Below are positions 26,387-34,326 of a stretch of 36,291 nucleotides of DNA, in pieces (position 1 is the stretch's first letter; each line of letters begins with the position of its first letter). The notes under the pieces are model-generated. The model did no database searches. It was not told the origin of the DNA and worked only from the letters and a program-made list of their open reading frames with translations. The position numbers were made by a program, and so were the translations under genes. Where the stretch lies: positions 1 to 36,291 of the forward strand of contig DATNFP010000065.1 of the NCBI GenBank assembly GCA_035606335.1. Reading direction: 5' to 3'. This DNA comes from DATNFP01 sp035606335. GTDB taxonomy: Bacteria; Bacteroidota; Bacteroidia; Chitinophagales; Chitinophagaceae.

Positions 26387-26558
26387 GATATCGAATTTCT
26401 ATAGTAAAAGTATCGATTTGTAATTAAATTTTGATGTTTGTTTTTGTACAAATTCATAGCAATAAATCTCCAACATGTCCATCATATTATCAAAACAAAC
26501 ATTATTCTATATTCATTCTTCACATTGCATATTAAAACGGGAACATTAATTTTATCAC

Positions 26559-27923
26559 ATGAAAAAGCTGCTACCGGTAATTGCATTGATATTGTCAGCA
26601 TTTACTTCTACTGCCCAGGACTCCACAGTCTTTCACAAAATATCAGACGAAATATTACTGCACGGTACTTGTTACGATAATCTGCGAACATTATGTAAAA
26701 CAATTGGCAATCGCATCAGTGGGTCGCCACAATCGTTTAAGGCAATTGCATGGGGAGAAAAAGCAATGGAAGAGGCCGGAGCTGATAAGGTATGGCTGCA
26801 GCCTGCAGATGTTCCTTATTGGGTACGTGGCAAAGAGTATTTGAAACTGAAGTATGGACATAGCAAATACAAAAACATAACAATGCTATCGCTTGGCAAT
26901 GCCGTGAGCACAGGCGGTAAAGTATTGGAAGCACCTGTTATCATGGTAAAAAGCTTCGATGAATTAAAACAAATACCTGACGAGCAAATTAAAGGGAAAA
27001 TAGTATTCTTCGATTACCGTTTCCGCCAGGATATGATTAATACGTTCGAAGCCTATGGAGATGCAGTAAGATATAGAGGTAATGGCCCGGATGCTGCAGA
27101 AGCAAAAGGTGCTATTGCTGTTATTATAAGGTCTATGTCGACAGGAGTGGATGATGTACCGCATACAGGCTCTACCCACTATACAGATATGAGCAAAGCC
27201 ATCCCAGCCGTTGCTATAGGGAATGCAAGTGCGGATACATTGGAAAAAGAATGTGAAGCTGAAAAAGTAACAGCACAAATGGAAACCAATTGTAAAATGA
27301 TGCCTCAACTCGTAAGATCATATAATGTAATAGGCGAAATAAAAGGTTCAGAATATCCTGATAAAATAATACTTGTAGGTGGTCATCTCGACTCATGGGA
27401 TGTAGGTGAAGGCGCTAATGATGATGGCTCAGGAGTAGTACAGTCTATTGAGGTAATAAGAGCACTTAAAGCATTAGGCATACGTCCTAAATGTACTATC
27501 AGGGCGGTATTATTCATGAATGAGGAAAATGGACTAAAGGGCGGTCTTGCTTATGCTGATTCAGCAAAAGCTAATAATGAAAATCATATACTCGCGATAG
27601 AAAGCGATGCAGGCAGTTTTTCACCAAGAGGTTTCGGCTTAGTAATGAACGAAGACCAGAAAGAGCAAATTCGATATTTTAAAAACCTGTTTCTTCCTTA
27701 TGGGGTATATGATTTTACTCAGGAAGATGGTGGCTCTGATATAAGCCCACTGAAAAAACAAGGTGTGCCTCTGGCTGGTTTGATGCCAGACCCACAAAGG
27801 TATTTTGACTACCATCATACTAATAATGATGTATTTGAAAATGTAAACCATCGCGAATTGAAATTAGGCGCTGTAGTCATGGCTCAATTGGCTTACCTCA
27901 TAAGTGAACATGGATTAAAATAG
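26559..27923 (+). CDS. M28-family zinc peptidase (carboxypeptidase Q-like), exported
   Basis: This 454-residue protein has a signal peptide (MKKLLPVIALILSAFTSTAQ) and an M28 catalytic domain with a PA-like insert in the first half (VIMVKSFDELKQIPDEQIKGK region). Zinc and catalytic motifs: GGHLDSWDVGEGANDDGSGV (about 273-292), MNEENGLKGG with the catalytic glutamate pair, ESDAG, and the late histidine in DYHHTNNDVFE. The likely role is aminopeptidase or dipeptidase activity in the periplasm or outside the cell. It is followed after 7 bases by an OppC-type permease gene. The 172 bases before it hold nothing else I can support. Confidence 0.92.
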   Translation: MKKLLPVIALILSAFTSTAQDSTVFHKISDEILLHGTCYDNLRTLCKTIGNRISGSPQSFKAIAWGEKAMEEAGADKVWLQPADVPYWVRGKEYLKLKYGHSKYKNITMLSLGNAVSTGGKVLEAPVIMVKSFDELKQIPDEQIKGKIVFFDYRFRQDMINTFEAYGDAVRYRGNGPDAAEAKGAIAVIIRSMSTGVDDVPHTGSTHYTDMSKAIPAVAIGNASADTLEKECEAEKVTAQMETNCKMMPQLVRSYNVIGEIKGSEYPDKIILVGGHLDSWDVGEGANDDGSGVVQSIEVIRALKALGIRPKCTIRAVLFMNEENGLKGGLAYADSAKANNENHILAIESDAGSFSPRGFGLVMNEDQKEQIRYFKNLFLPYGVYDFTQEDGGSDISPLKKQGVPLAGLMPDPQRYFDYHHTNNDVFENVNHRELKLGAVVMAQLAYLISEHGLK

Positions 27924-27930
27924 CTCTATA

Positions 27931-29049
27931 ATGAGTGATGATACTGCTATCTTTAAAAAAGTATTAAAGCGTCCTGCAGCTTTAGTATCAGTATGTATCA
28001 TTTTACTCACGTGCATCACGGCAATATTTGCTTATGTATTGGCGCCTGACTCTACACCTTATGCAAATAATATTACAGTAGAATTGGGTGCCCGACAACC
28101 GGGCTTTACCAAACAATTATTATTTGTACCAAAGAGCAGTGTTCCACAACAAAAAGGAAAATTTATAGAATGGTTTACGGGTACACCTTCTGAATTTAAA
28201 ACTGTCCCGATCAACTCATACCATTTTGAAAATGGGAATTTAGTAGTGCAGCATTACATAGATGATGGCCTGCAGGATACCATTACTTACGCTATTAGTC
28301 AGCTAATACCACAAAATGAAAGACAATTATCTATACAAGCTCAACAATTATATATTGAAAAGCACTTAATAAAAACACGGACATATTATTTTGGAACTGA
28401 CAGATATGGAAGGGATATTTTATCAAGACTACTAGTAGGTTCGCGGGTAAGTATTGCTGTGGGCTTAGTGGCTGTTATTCTATCATTAACGATCGGAATT
28501 ATCCTTGGTGCACTTGCGGGTTATTTTGGAGGATGGATCGACGATATAGTGCTTTGGTTCATTAATATTTTGTGGGCTATCCCTACCCTTTTGCTTGTGG
28601 TTGCAATTACTCTTACCATCGGTAAAGGTTTTTGGGAAATATTTATCGCTATAGGACTTACCATGTGGGTAGGTGCCGCCCGCCTGATAAGAGGACAGGT
28701 ACTTGTGCTGAGAGAGATGGAATACATTACTGCGGCAAAAGCGCTTGGATTAAATGATTTCAGGATCATTTTCAAACATATATTGCCCAATATAGCAGGC
28801 CCTATAATGGTAATAGCAGCCAGCAACTTTGCTACGGCTATATTAATAGAAGCAGGGCTGAGTTTTTTAGGTATTGGAGTGCAACCTCCCCAGCCTTCCT
28901 GGGGACTAATGATAAAGGAGCATTACAGCTTTCTTGTTACCAACAGGCCATTGCTTGCTGTAATACCGGGGTTAGCAATAATGCTGCTTGTGTACGCATT
29001 CAATATTTTAGGAAATACCATGCGGGACATTCTGGATGTGAGGGAATAA
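27931..29049 (+). CDS. ABC transporter permease, OppC/DppC type
   Basis: This 372-residue permease has one N-terminal transmembrane segment (about 14-38), a large periplasmic insert (about 39-160) and a canonical BPD_transp_1 core. The insert ends in RTYYFGTDRYGRDILSRLLVGSR, the usual OppC start motif, and the core has the EAA loop EYITAAKALGLNDFRIIFKHILPN and LIEAGLSFLGIGVQPPQPSWG. It likely forms part of an oligopeptide or dipeptide importer. No partner permease, ATPase or binding protein is in the window. Pairing with an M28 peptidase hints at peptide hydrolysis and uptake (inference). Confidence 0.9.
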   Translation: MSDDTAIFKKVLKRPAALVSVCIILLTCITAIFAYVLAPDSTPYANNITVELGARQPGFTKQLLFVPKSSVPQQKGKFIEWFTGTPSEFKTVPINSYHFENGNLVVQHYIDDGLQDTITYAISQLIPQNERQLSIQAQQLYIEKHLIKTRTYYFGTDRYGRDILSRLLVGSRVSIAVGLVAVILSLTIGIILGALAGYFGGWIDDIVLWFINILWAIPTLLLVVAITLTIGKGFWEIFIAIGLTMWVGAARLIRGQVLVLREMEYITAAKALGLNDFRIIFKHILPNIAGPIMVIAASNFATAILIEAGLSFLGIGVQPPQPSWGLMIKEHYSFLVTNRPLLAVIPGLAIMLLVYAFNILGNTMRDILDVRE

Positions 29050-29056
29050 CACTGAA

Positions 29057-29281
29057 TTACCTTATTATCTTTTGTATCAGCCATAGTATTGCTGATAGCA
29101 GCACACTTATCAATATCATAGTAGTTATAGGGATATAGACACGTACATTTTCACGTTCAATTCTTATATCTCCGAGCAGCCTCCCCAGGAAACGTAACTT
29201 ATCGCCTAATAGCCAAATAATTATACCAATAACTACAATAGCCGCGCCCCCAATTATCACCATCTTTCCCAACCTTTCCAT
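29057..29281 (-). CDS. DUF2905 membrane protein
   Basis: This 74-residue protein has two hydrophobic segments (about 7-25 and 50-70) flanking the DUF2905 signature RFLGRLLGDIRIERENVRVYIPITT. Function is unknown. The stop is 8 bases from the convergent permease gene. The 162 bases upstream separate it from the divergent cysteine desulfurase gene. Confidence 0.88.
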   Translation of the reverse strand: MERLGKMVIIGGAAIVVIGIIIWLLGDKLRFLGRLLGDIRIERENVRVYIPITTMILISVLLSAILWLIQKIIR

Positions 29282-29410
29282 AATACAAATTACCTATTCT
29301 TTTGCAGAATAAACCCGAATAAAGCATATGTGTTTATCAATTAAATAATCCATTATTTTTGCATTACTTCTTCTTTTGTGGCAAAAGAAAAGCATCGCTA
29401 ATTTTTTTCG

Positions 29411-29418
29411 TAATTTTG
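29411..29418 (+). promoter_or_regulatory. Bacteroidota -7 element for the cysteine desulfurase gene
   Basis: TAATTTTG matches TAnnTTTG and ends 25 bases before the ATG. A TTTG at 29375-29378 is too far upstream (32 bases) to be a normal -33 box. Confidence 0.45.
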
Positions 29419-29443
29419 CACGCTTTATAAATAATTAGATTTA

Positions 29444-30577
29444 ATGCCACGTATTTACCTTGACAATGCTGCTACAACTGCTCTGGATCCGGAAGTGCTT
29501 GACGCCATGATGCCTTTTTTTACTGAAAAATTTGGCAATCCTTCTTCAATTTATTCCTATGGCCGTGAGAGCAAACTTGGGCTTGAAAATGCTCGTAAAA
29601 CAGTAGCACGCATACTCAATGCAAATCCAGGCGAAATCTTTTTTACATCAGGAGGCACTGAAAGTAGCAACACTGCTATTAATGCTGCTATACGAGATCT
29701 TGGCTGTACTCATATAATAACTTCTACTATTGAGCACCATGCTACATTGCATACGGTAGAAAATATAGCACATACCGGTCAGGCAAAGCTGAGCTATGTA
29801 AGGCTTCTTAAAAATGGCCATATAGATATAAATCACCTGGAAGAATTGTTGGCAGCATATAATGGAAAAACTTTAGTTACGTTAATGCATGCCAATAATG
29901 AAATCGGCAACCTGCTAGACATAAATACAGTAGGCGAATTATGTAAAAAACACAATGCTATTTTCCATAGTGATACCGTGCAAACAGTCGGTCACTATCC
30001 TTTTGATTTGAAAAACACACATGTTCATTTTATAAATGGCGCGGGGCACAAATTCCATGGCCCTAAGGGTGTAGGCATTTTGTATGTAAATGAGCAGATA
30101 CAAATAAAGCCTTTGATAAACGGAGGCTCCCAGGAGCGCAACATGCGGGCAGGCACCGAAAATATATATGGCATTGTTGGCTTTGCCAAAGCGCTGGAGC
30201 TGGCGACCAAAAGATACCAGGAAGATAGCAGTTACATACAAGGGCTGAAAGAATATATGTCAACAAGGCTGCAGGCTGAATTTCCTGATATGAAGCTTAA
30301 TGGGGATAGTAATGGCCAAAGCCTGTACACAGTTTTGAATGTTTCTTTCCCAAAAACGGATAAATCCGATATGTTGCTTTTTAACCTTGATATGGCTGGG
30401 ATTTGCGTTAGTGGCGGTAGCGCCTGTACAAGTGGCGCGAATTCGATAAGCCATGTTATCAAGGCAATATATAATGGTCAATCAGAAAGCCTCGTTCCTA
30501 TACGATTTTCATTCTGCCGTCATAACACTAAAGAAGAGGTAGAGACTACAATAGAACAACTTAAGAAAGCGGTCTGA
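29444..30577 (+). CDS. Cysteine desulfurase (IscS/NifS-like)
   Basis: This 377-residue PLP enzyme removes sulfur from L-cysteine as a persulfide for Fe-S cluster or tRNA thiolation. The N-terminus IYLDNAATTALDPEVLDAM is typical. The PLP lysine is K203 in GAGHKFHGPKGVGILY, and the catalytic cysteine is C328 in SGGSACTSGANSISHV. Other marks are ASGGTES-type phosphate binding in TSGGTESSNTA and HSDTVQTVGH. The sequence is of the group I (IscS/NifS) class by its loop length. No iscU or iscA is adjacent. It has its own promoter and a terminator downstream. Confidence 0.94.
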   Translation: MPRIYLDNAATTALDPEVLDAMMPFFTEKFGNPSSIYSYGRESKLGLENARKTVARILNANPGEIFFTSGGTESSNTAINAAIRDLGCTHIITSTIEHHATLHTVENIAHTGQAKLSYVRLLKNGHIDINHLEELLAAYNGKTLVTLMHANNEIGNLLDINTVGELCKKHNAIFHSDTVQTVGHYPFDLKNTHVHFINGAGHKFHGPKGVGILYVNEQIQIKPLINGGSQERNMRAGTENIYGIVGFAKALELATKRYQEDSSYIQGLKEYMSTRLQAEFPDMKLNGDSNGQSLYTVLNVSFPKTDKSDMLLFNLDMAGICVSGGSACTSGANSISHVIKAIYNGQSESLVPIRFSFCRHNTKEEVETTIEQLKKAV

Positions 30578-30595
30578 TAACATTATTAACGTTCA

Positions 30596-30634
30596 AACCT
30601 CTATAAGTTACAGCAAATCTTATAGGGGGTTTTT
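30596..30634 (+). terminator. Intrinsic terminator after cysteine desulfurase
   Basis: AACCTCTATAAG pairs with CTTATAGGGGGTT (one wobble and one bulged G), loop TTACAGCAAAT, followed by TTTTT. It lies 18 bases beyond the stop. Confidence 0.75.
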
Positions 30635-30663
30635 ATAAGTCTGCAATTAATAGTCAGGCACTT

Positions 30664-30692
30664 TTGTTTTTAAGTTAATTTAAATATATTTA
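30664..30692 (+). promoter_or_regulatory. Promoter-like pair for the T9SS cargo gene
   Basis: TTG (30664-30666), 18 bases, TATATTTA (30685-30692), one mismatch from TAnnTTTG. The position fits the ATG at 30724. Confidence 0.45.
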
Positions 30693-30723
30693 CTAGGTAT
30701 TAAAGTTGCTGAATTTATTGCCT

Positions 30724-31956
30724 ATGTTCAATTCATTACCCAAGATAATTACAACAACTTTTTTGTCGTTTGTATTTATGAATGCAAATGCGCAAGACGA
30801 ATATTTTGCAAGTGCCAATAATACTACCGGGGGAATTAGCAATATAAGTAAATTACCGGACGTCTGGGCACCATTGCTAAGCAGCAATACGTTCGACCAG
30901 ATAAACGAACGATACTTTTTTATTGGCATAGGTTCTTCATCTTATTATCATCTTTATACCATTGATGCTACTGATGGGAATATTTTATATGATGAACCAT
31001 TAACGACACTAAACAGCGGCGATGCCCTTACCAATCTGCAATACGATAAAGCTACAGGAAACATTTATGCTATTCATTGGAAAGTAAATCTAAATGAGGA
31101 AGTTTTTGCATCAATAGATCCTGCAAATGGTACAATTACTGATATTAAAGCGCTACCTGATTTAGTATATGTGCAGCCTTGTTACGCTACTATTAATAGT
31201 ACCAATCATACTTACATATTCAGGGGGCAGGACAATTCTGATTTAAGATTATATACAATAAATATTGCAACAGGGGATATTTTGTTCAGCCCGATAATGG
31301 AGAACATCAATCCGTCCGATAGCCTTATGGACATTAAGTATGATGCAGAGCTGAAGCAATTCTTTGGATTACATTGGGATGATCTGAAAGGAAATCAAAA
31401 TATTATCTCTATTGATCCAAAAACTGGCATCTATATTGTAGTAATGTCTTTATCAGGAGTAAAAGAGATCACTGAATCAAATACAACTTATGATATAACG
31501 CACCACTACCTGATATTTAATGGAACAGACCACATAGGTTCTTCACGCCTATACACTATTGAAGTAGATACTGCCAAAGAAATATTTAATCCCTTATTTC
31601 CTGTTCTGCCATCTACAGCAGAGAATATGCTTGCACTTGAATATTGTAATGGTCTGGACAATCTATTTGGTCTACATTGGGGAACGGCAACAACAGGCAT
31701 TAGCAATATTGTAAAAAGCAAAGCTGCAGCTTTCCCTAATCCTTATCAAAATTCAACCAGCATACAGCTTGATAAAACATATTCAGCAATCAATGTTTCC
31801 CTATATAATGCTTTGGGACAACAAGTACAAACTGAAAATTATCACAACAATTCAGTATTAACTCTAAAAAGAAATGATCTTCCGGCAGGTGTTTATTTCG
31901 CTAATATAACAGCAGATAATAAACAGTTGGAGCCTTTGAGCCTTATAATTAAATAG
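30724..31956 (+). CDS. T9SS-type cargo protein with internal GLHW repeats
   Basis: This protein of about 410 residues has a signal peptide (MFNSLPKIITTTFLSFVFMNANAQ) and a C-terminal type A sorting domain for type IX secretion: AFPNPYQNSTSIQL, VSLYNALGQQVQ, LPAGVYFANI. The body holds three similar blocks of about 90 residues, each with an LYTI-like strand (LYTIDATDG, LYTINIATG, LYTIEVDTA), an LxDIKYD or LxLEYC strand and a closing YAIHW, FGLHW or FGLHW. This looks like a short beta-propeller or beta-sheet repeat. No catalytic motif is seen, so a cell-surface or released binding role is likely. A TTG at 30706 could extend it by six residues; ATG 30724 fits the signal peptide better. Its end overlaps the convergent GNAT gene by 8 bases. 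Confidence 0.88.
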   Translation: MFNSLPKIITTTFLSFVFMNANAQDEYFASANNTTGGISNISKLPDVWAPLLSSNTFDQINERYFFIGIGSSSYYHLYTIDATDGNILYDEPLTTLNSGDALTNLQYDKATGNIYAIHWKVNLNEEVFASIDPANGTITDIKALPDLVYVQPCYATINSTNHTYIFRGQDNSDLRLYTINIATGDILFSPIMENINPSDSLMDIKYDAELKQFFGLHWDDLKGNQNIISIDPKTGIYIVVMSLSGVKEITESNTTYDITHHYLIFNGTDHIGSSRLYTIEVDTAKEIFNPLFPVLPSTAENMLALEYCNGLDNLFGLHWGTATTGISNIVKSKAAAFPNPYQNSTSIQLDKTYSAINVSLYNALGQQVQTENYHNNSVLTLKRNDLPAGVYFANITADNKQLEPLSLIIK

Positions 31957-32452
31957 AATTGTTTAATGATAACCCAAACACATAATCGTTCATAAAATAG
32001 CCGTTATCAATATCAATATCTTCCTCCCTTATTAGCATGAAGCCTAGCTTTTCATAAAAACTTTTAGCAGAAATATTATGTCTGTTTACATTAAGGATAA
32101 GCTTGGTTGCGCTGTTCCTTTTTATACTATCTATCACATAGCTTACGATTTGTTTTCCTATACCCTGCCCTTGCAAATCCGGAAGCACGTATAGCTTGTG
32201 CAGCTTAAATACGCTGGTTTCCACTTCCGAATATGAGGCAAAAGCTATCGGTAAATTATCACTATATACAATTATAAATTTTTGCCCATTACCCATTTGT
32301 TGAAGTAGCGCATCAGCGCTATATATCATATCAAGCATATATAATACCTGTGGAGCACCCACAATTGGATCATACGTTTGCGGCCAGATGCGAAAAGCTA
32401 AATCCCTGATAATAGATATGTCGTTGGTATTTGCTTCTTGTATGGAAAGCAT
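31949..32452 (-). CDS. GNAT-family N-acetyltransferase
   Basis: This protein of about 167 residues is a GNAT acetyltransferase with the acetyl-CoA loop LYVLPDLQGQGIGKQIV and the later strand LNVNRHNISAKSFYEKLGF. The small-molecule or protein substrate is unknown. A GTG start at 32509 would overlap the upstream thioredoxin gene, so ATG 32452 (MLSIQEANTND) is preferred, 14 bases after that gene's stop. The two genes are likely co-transcribed. Confidence 0.88.
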   Translation of the reverse strand: MLSIQEANTNDISIIRDLAFRIWPQTYDPIVGAPQVLYMLDMIYSADALLQQMGNGQKFIIVYSDNLPIAFASYSEVETSVFKLHKLYVLPDLQGQGIGKQIVSYVIDSIKRNSATKLILNVNRHNISAKSFYEKLGFMLIREEDIDIDNGYFMNDYVFGLSLNNSI

Positions 32453-32466
32453 AAGAATTTCAGTGC

Positions 32467-32967
32467 CTATTTTTGATATGTTTTGGGGTCTAATGCAGCA
32501 GGGCTCCACTGCCTGAGAAATTCTGCAACTTTTGCTTTGCTGTGTCCCTTACCTTCTTCCAGATAACCGGAATTTTGAGTGTGTATTCTGTTACCTTTTG
32601 CATCCAATATCACAAAAACGGGAAATCCAAAACGTTGAGGGTATCCTAACCTTGCTAAAACTTTTTCGTTTTTATTATCGTCGCTATAGTTTACATGCAC
32701 AACAACAAAATTGCTATCAAGTATATTCTTGAGTTCCTGATCTGTTGTTACAAGATTATTAAACCGGGTACACCATATACACCAATTACCTCCTATTTGT
32801 ATAAAAACATTTTTATTTTCTTTCGCAGCAAGCGATACTGCTTTATTTATATCTGCCTGTGCATTCGCTTTAGGGTTATAGATATGGGATTTTTCTTGTT
32901 GCTGTCCTAAACATATTTGGTAACTACTAAATAATAAAAAAGAGAGCGCAATAAAGAGATTTTTCAT
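32467..32967 (-). CDS. Periplasmic thioredoxin-like protein (WCxWC)
   Basis: This 166-residue protein has a signal peptide (about 1-21, ending ...QICLGQ) and a thioredoxin fold with GGNWCIWCTRF (C63, C66), a DsbD-gamma/YyaL-like WCxWC site rather than the classical WCGPC. The cis-proline segment is FPVFVILDAKG. It probably reduces periplasmic disulfides or assists cytochrome maturation; the partner is not known. It is upstream of a GNAT gene and divergent from the exosortase cassette. Confidence 0.88.
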   Translation of the reverse strand: MKNLFIALSFLLFSSYQICLGQQQEKSHIYNPKANAQADINKAVSLAAKENKNVFIQIGGNWCIWCTRFNNLVTTDQELKNILDSNFVVVHVNYSDDNKNEKVLARLGYPQRFGFPVFVILDAKGNRIHTQNSGYLEEGKGHSKAKVAEFLRQWSPAALDPKTYQK

Positions 32968-33125
32968 TGTTCAAAAATAACTAAAACAATAGTGTTCATT
33001 ATTAATAACTGCATTTATCCCAACTATGAACAAAATAATACATTATCATTTAATTGCATTTATTAAGCAGTCGTTAAGTAATTACAAAGAACGTGTTAAC
33101 TTGCGGATCAGATTTTAAGAGGAAG

Positions 33126-33140
33126 GGTTATTGCATAACC
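33126..33140 (+). promoter_or_regulatory. Palindrome GGTTAT-TGC-ATAACC upstream of the exosortase cassette
   Basis: This is a perfect 6-bp inverted repeat with a 3-base centre, with further weak pairing outside (AAG/TTT). It is followed by CTTTG, giving AACCTTTG, one mismatch from a -7 box, so it could be an operator overlapping the promoter, or a stem in the leader. The 215-base region 32968-33182 holds no convincing gene otherwise. Confidence 0.4.
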
Positions 33141-33182
33141 TTTGCAGTACAATTTAATTATTAATAACCTCAAACTAAAATT

Positions 33183-33389
33183 GTGAAAAAAGTACTACCT
33201 CTTTCAAAATTGTTGATTTTAGCTGCCTTCTTAACCATGCCGGCAGCAGCATTTGCTACAGTTAAACACGATCCCCCACCAGGTGCTCCCCTTGACGGTG
33301 GATTAAGCATATTGCTTATCGCAGGTGCTTCTTATGGAGCAAAAAAAGTAGCTGATAAAAGAAAGAAAAATACCGGTTCTGAAAAATAG
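33183..33389 (+). CDS. PID-CTERM-like exosortase substrate, 68 residues
   Basis: This protein begins at GTG 33183 and has an N-terminal signal peptide (1-25, ending AAAFA), a short Pro-rich stretch (TVKHDPPPGAP) and a C-terminal sorting signal: PLDGG (36-40), a hydrophobic segment (LSILLIAGASYGA, 41-53) and a basic tail (KKVADKRKK). This three-part tail is the classical exosortase/sortase substrate layout, and the sequence closely resembles the PID-CTERM tails I know from Bacteroidota (PIDGG...LLAAG.GYG.KK). After signal-peptide cleavage only about 15 residues remain before the hydrophobic part, so it is a minimal substrate. It lies 11 bases upstream of the exosortase. Confidence 0.82.
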   Translation: MKKVLPLSKLLILAAFLTMPAAAFATVKHDPPPGAPLDGGLSILLIAGASYGAKKVADKRKKNTGSEK

Positions 33390-33400
33390 TAAACGCCTCT

Positions 33401-33928
33401 ATGCTCGGCATAAAAGAAATTAAAAAAACATACAATGAGTTGCCCTCTAATGTGAAGTTTTTCATTAAAAGGGCAACTATTTTATTTGTTTGCTGGCTTT
33501 TACTATATCATCTTATATTAGAACCTATTGGTATACCAGATAACCAATTAACGCAATTGGTACTCTGGAGTACTACAAAAGTGCTGTCTCTTTTTTATGC
33601 CAGTGCCTATTATAAAGATGTAATTATTTACATCAACGGTCATAGCACTATATCCATAGTCTCATCCTGCAATGGCCTTGCAGTAATTGCTTTGTATTGG
33701 GGATTCCTATTATGTGTACCCACTACCCGCAAAAGGCTTTTGTGGTATGCCCTAAATGGTTTTGTACTCATTTGCGTTTTAAATGTGTTAAGATGCGTAG
33801 GTCTGGCAGTAATGACACTGAATAATCATCCGCTGACTGATTTTGCACATCACTATGCTTTTAAGCTGGTAATTTATGGTGTTATATTCCTCTTGTGGAT
33901 GGCTTACAGCAAAAAGTATCGTTTATGA
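33401..33928 (+). CDS. Exosortase-family membrane protease/transpeptidase
   Basis: This 175-residue protein has about five hydrophobic segments. It has the three conserved exosortase residues in order: C90 in IVSSCNGLAVIALYWG, R131 in LNVLRCVGLAVM, and a histidine at H150 or H151 in FAHHYAFKLVIYG. Exosortases cut C-terminal sorting signals and probably attach the cut end to a lipid or sugar carrier. The short length and lack of an EpsI-like domain fit the Bacteroidota types (for example XrtF/XrtX-like), but I cannot place the subtype. Its stop overlaps the ATG of the next gene (ATGA), so the two are translationally coupled. Confidence 0.88.
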   Translation: MLGIKEIKKTYNELPSNVKFFIKRATILFVCWLLLYHLILEPIGIPDNQLTQLVLWSTTKVLSLFYASAYYKDVIIYINGHSTISIVSSCNGLAVIALYWGFLLCVPTTRKRLLWYALNGFVLICVLNVLRCVGLAVMTLNNHPLTDFAHHYAFKLVIYGVIFLLWMAYSKKYRL

Positions 33929-34326
33929 GTTATAAGTGGCGAATGCTTATTTCAATAATCCTTATCCTTGTTATTTGCTGGATAGATTATTCACGCTTTA
34001 CAGAAGCACCAATGTCGCTACGGTATCCCGACCATACGAGGAAACTATTTCATATTATTTTCTTAATCGCAATTATACCGATAGGCTATTTTGGCTGGAG
34101 TAACCATCCTATCAAATGGCTTAAAAAGATATGGCTTATCTTGTACATCTTGGGTACAATTATTTTATTAGGATTTGGTTTCCTTGGACAAAAATTTGGC
34201 TTGTTTAGCGCCGCATTCCTTAAAGATGTTGGAGATTATAGATTGTTTTTCTGTAGTCCAATACCATTCTTTATTTTATATGTGCTTTCCCGTCTTAAAA
34301 TAGGGTCTAACACCACAAAAAGTTAG
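33925..34326 (+). CDS. Exosortase-associated small membrane protein
   Basis: This protein of about 133 residues has four hydrophobic segments (roughly 7-20, 40-55, 67-83, 105-122) separated by short loops, with a YPDHTRKLFH loop between the first two. I do not recognise a characterised family. Small membrane proteins next to Bacteroidota exosortases are known as exosortase-associated proteins, and the overlap of 4 bases with the exosortase makes this the likely role. Possible functions are an assembly partner, a substrate holder, or a carrier-lipid handler. ATG 33925 is preferred over an in-frame ATG at 33895 that would overlap the exosortase by 34 bases. Its end overlaps the convergent lipoprotein gene by 4 bases. 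Confidence 0.72.
   Translation: MSYKWRMLISIILILVICWIDYSRFTEAPMSLRYPDHTRKLFHIIFLIAIIPIGYFGWSNHPIKWLKKIWLILYILGTIILLGFGFLGQKFGLFSAAFLKDVGDYRLFFCSPIPFFILYVLSRLKIGSNTTKS

Noticed and set aside
26450..26460. TTTGTACAAA palindrome upstream of the M28 peptidase gene
   Set aside because: It is a 10-base palindrome in AT-rich DNA, too short and isolated to call an operator.
33026..33118. A 30-codon frame (MNKIIHYHLIAF...) in the region before the exosortase substrate
   Set aside because: It is short, in an AT-rich stretch, has no clear start signals and shows no domain; a chance frame is likely.
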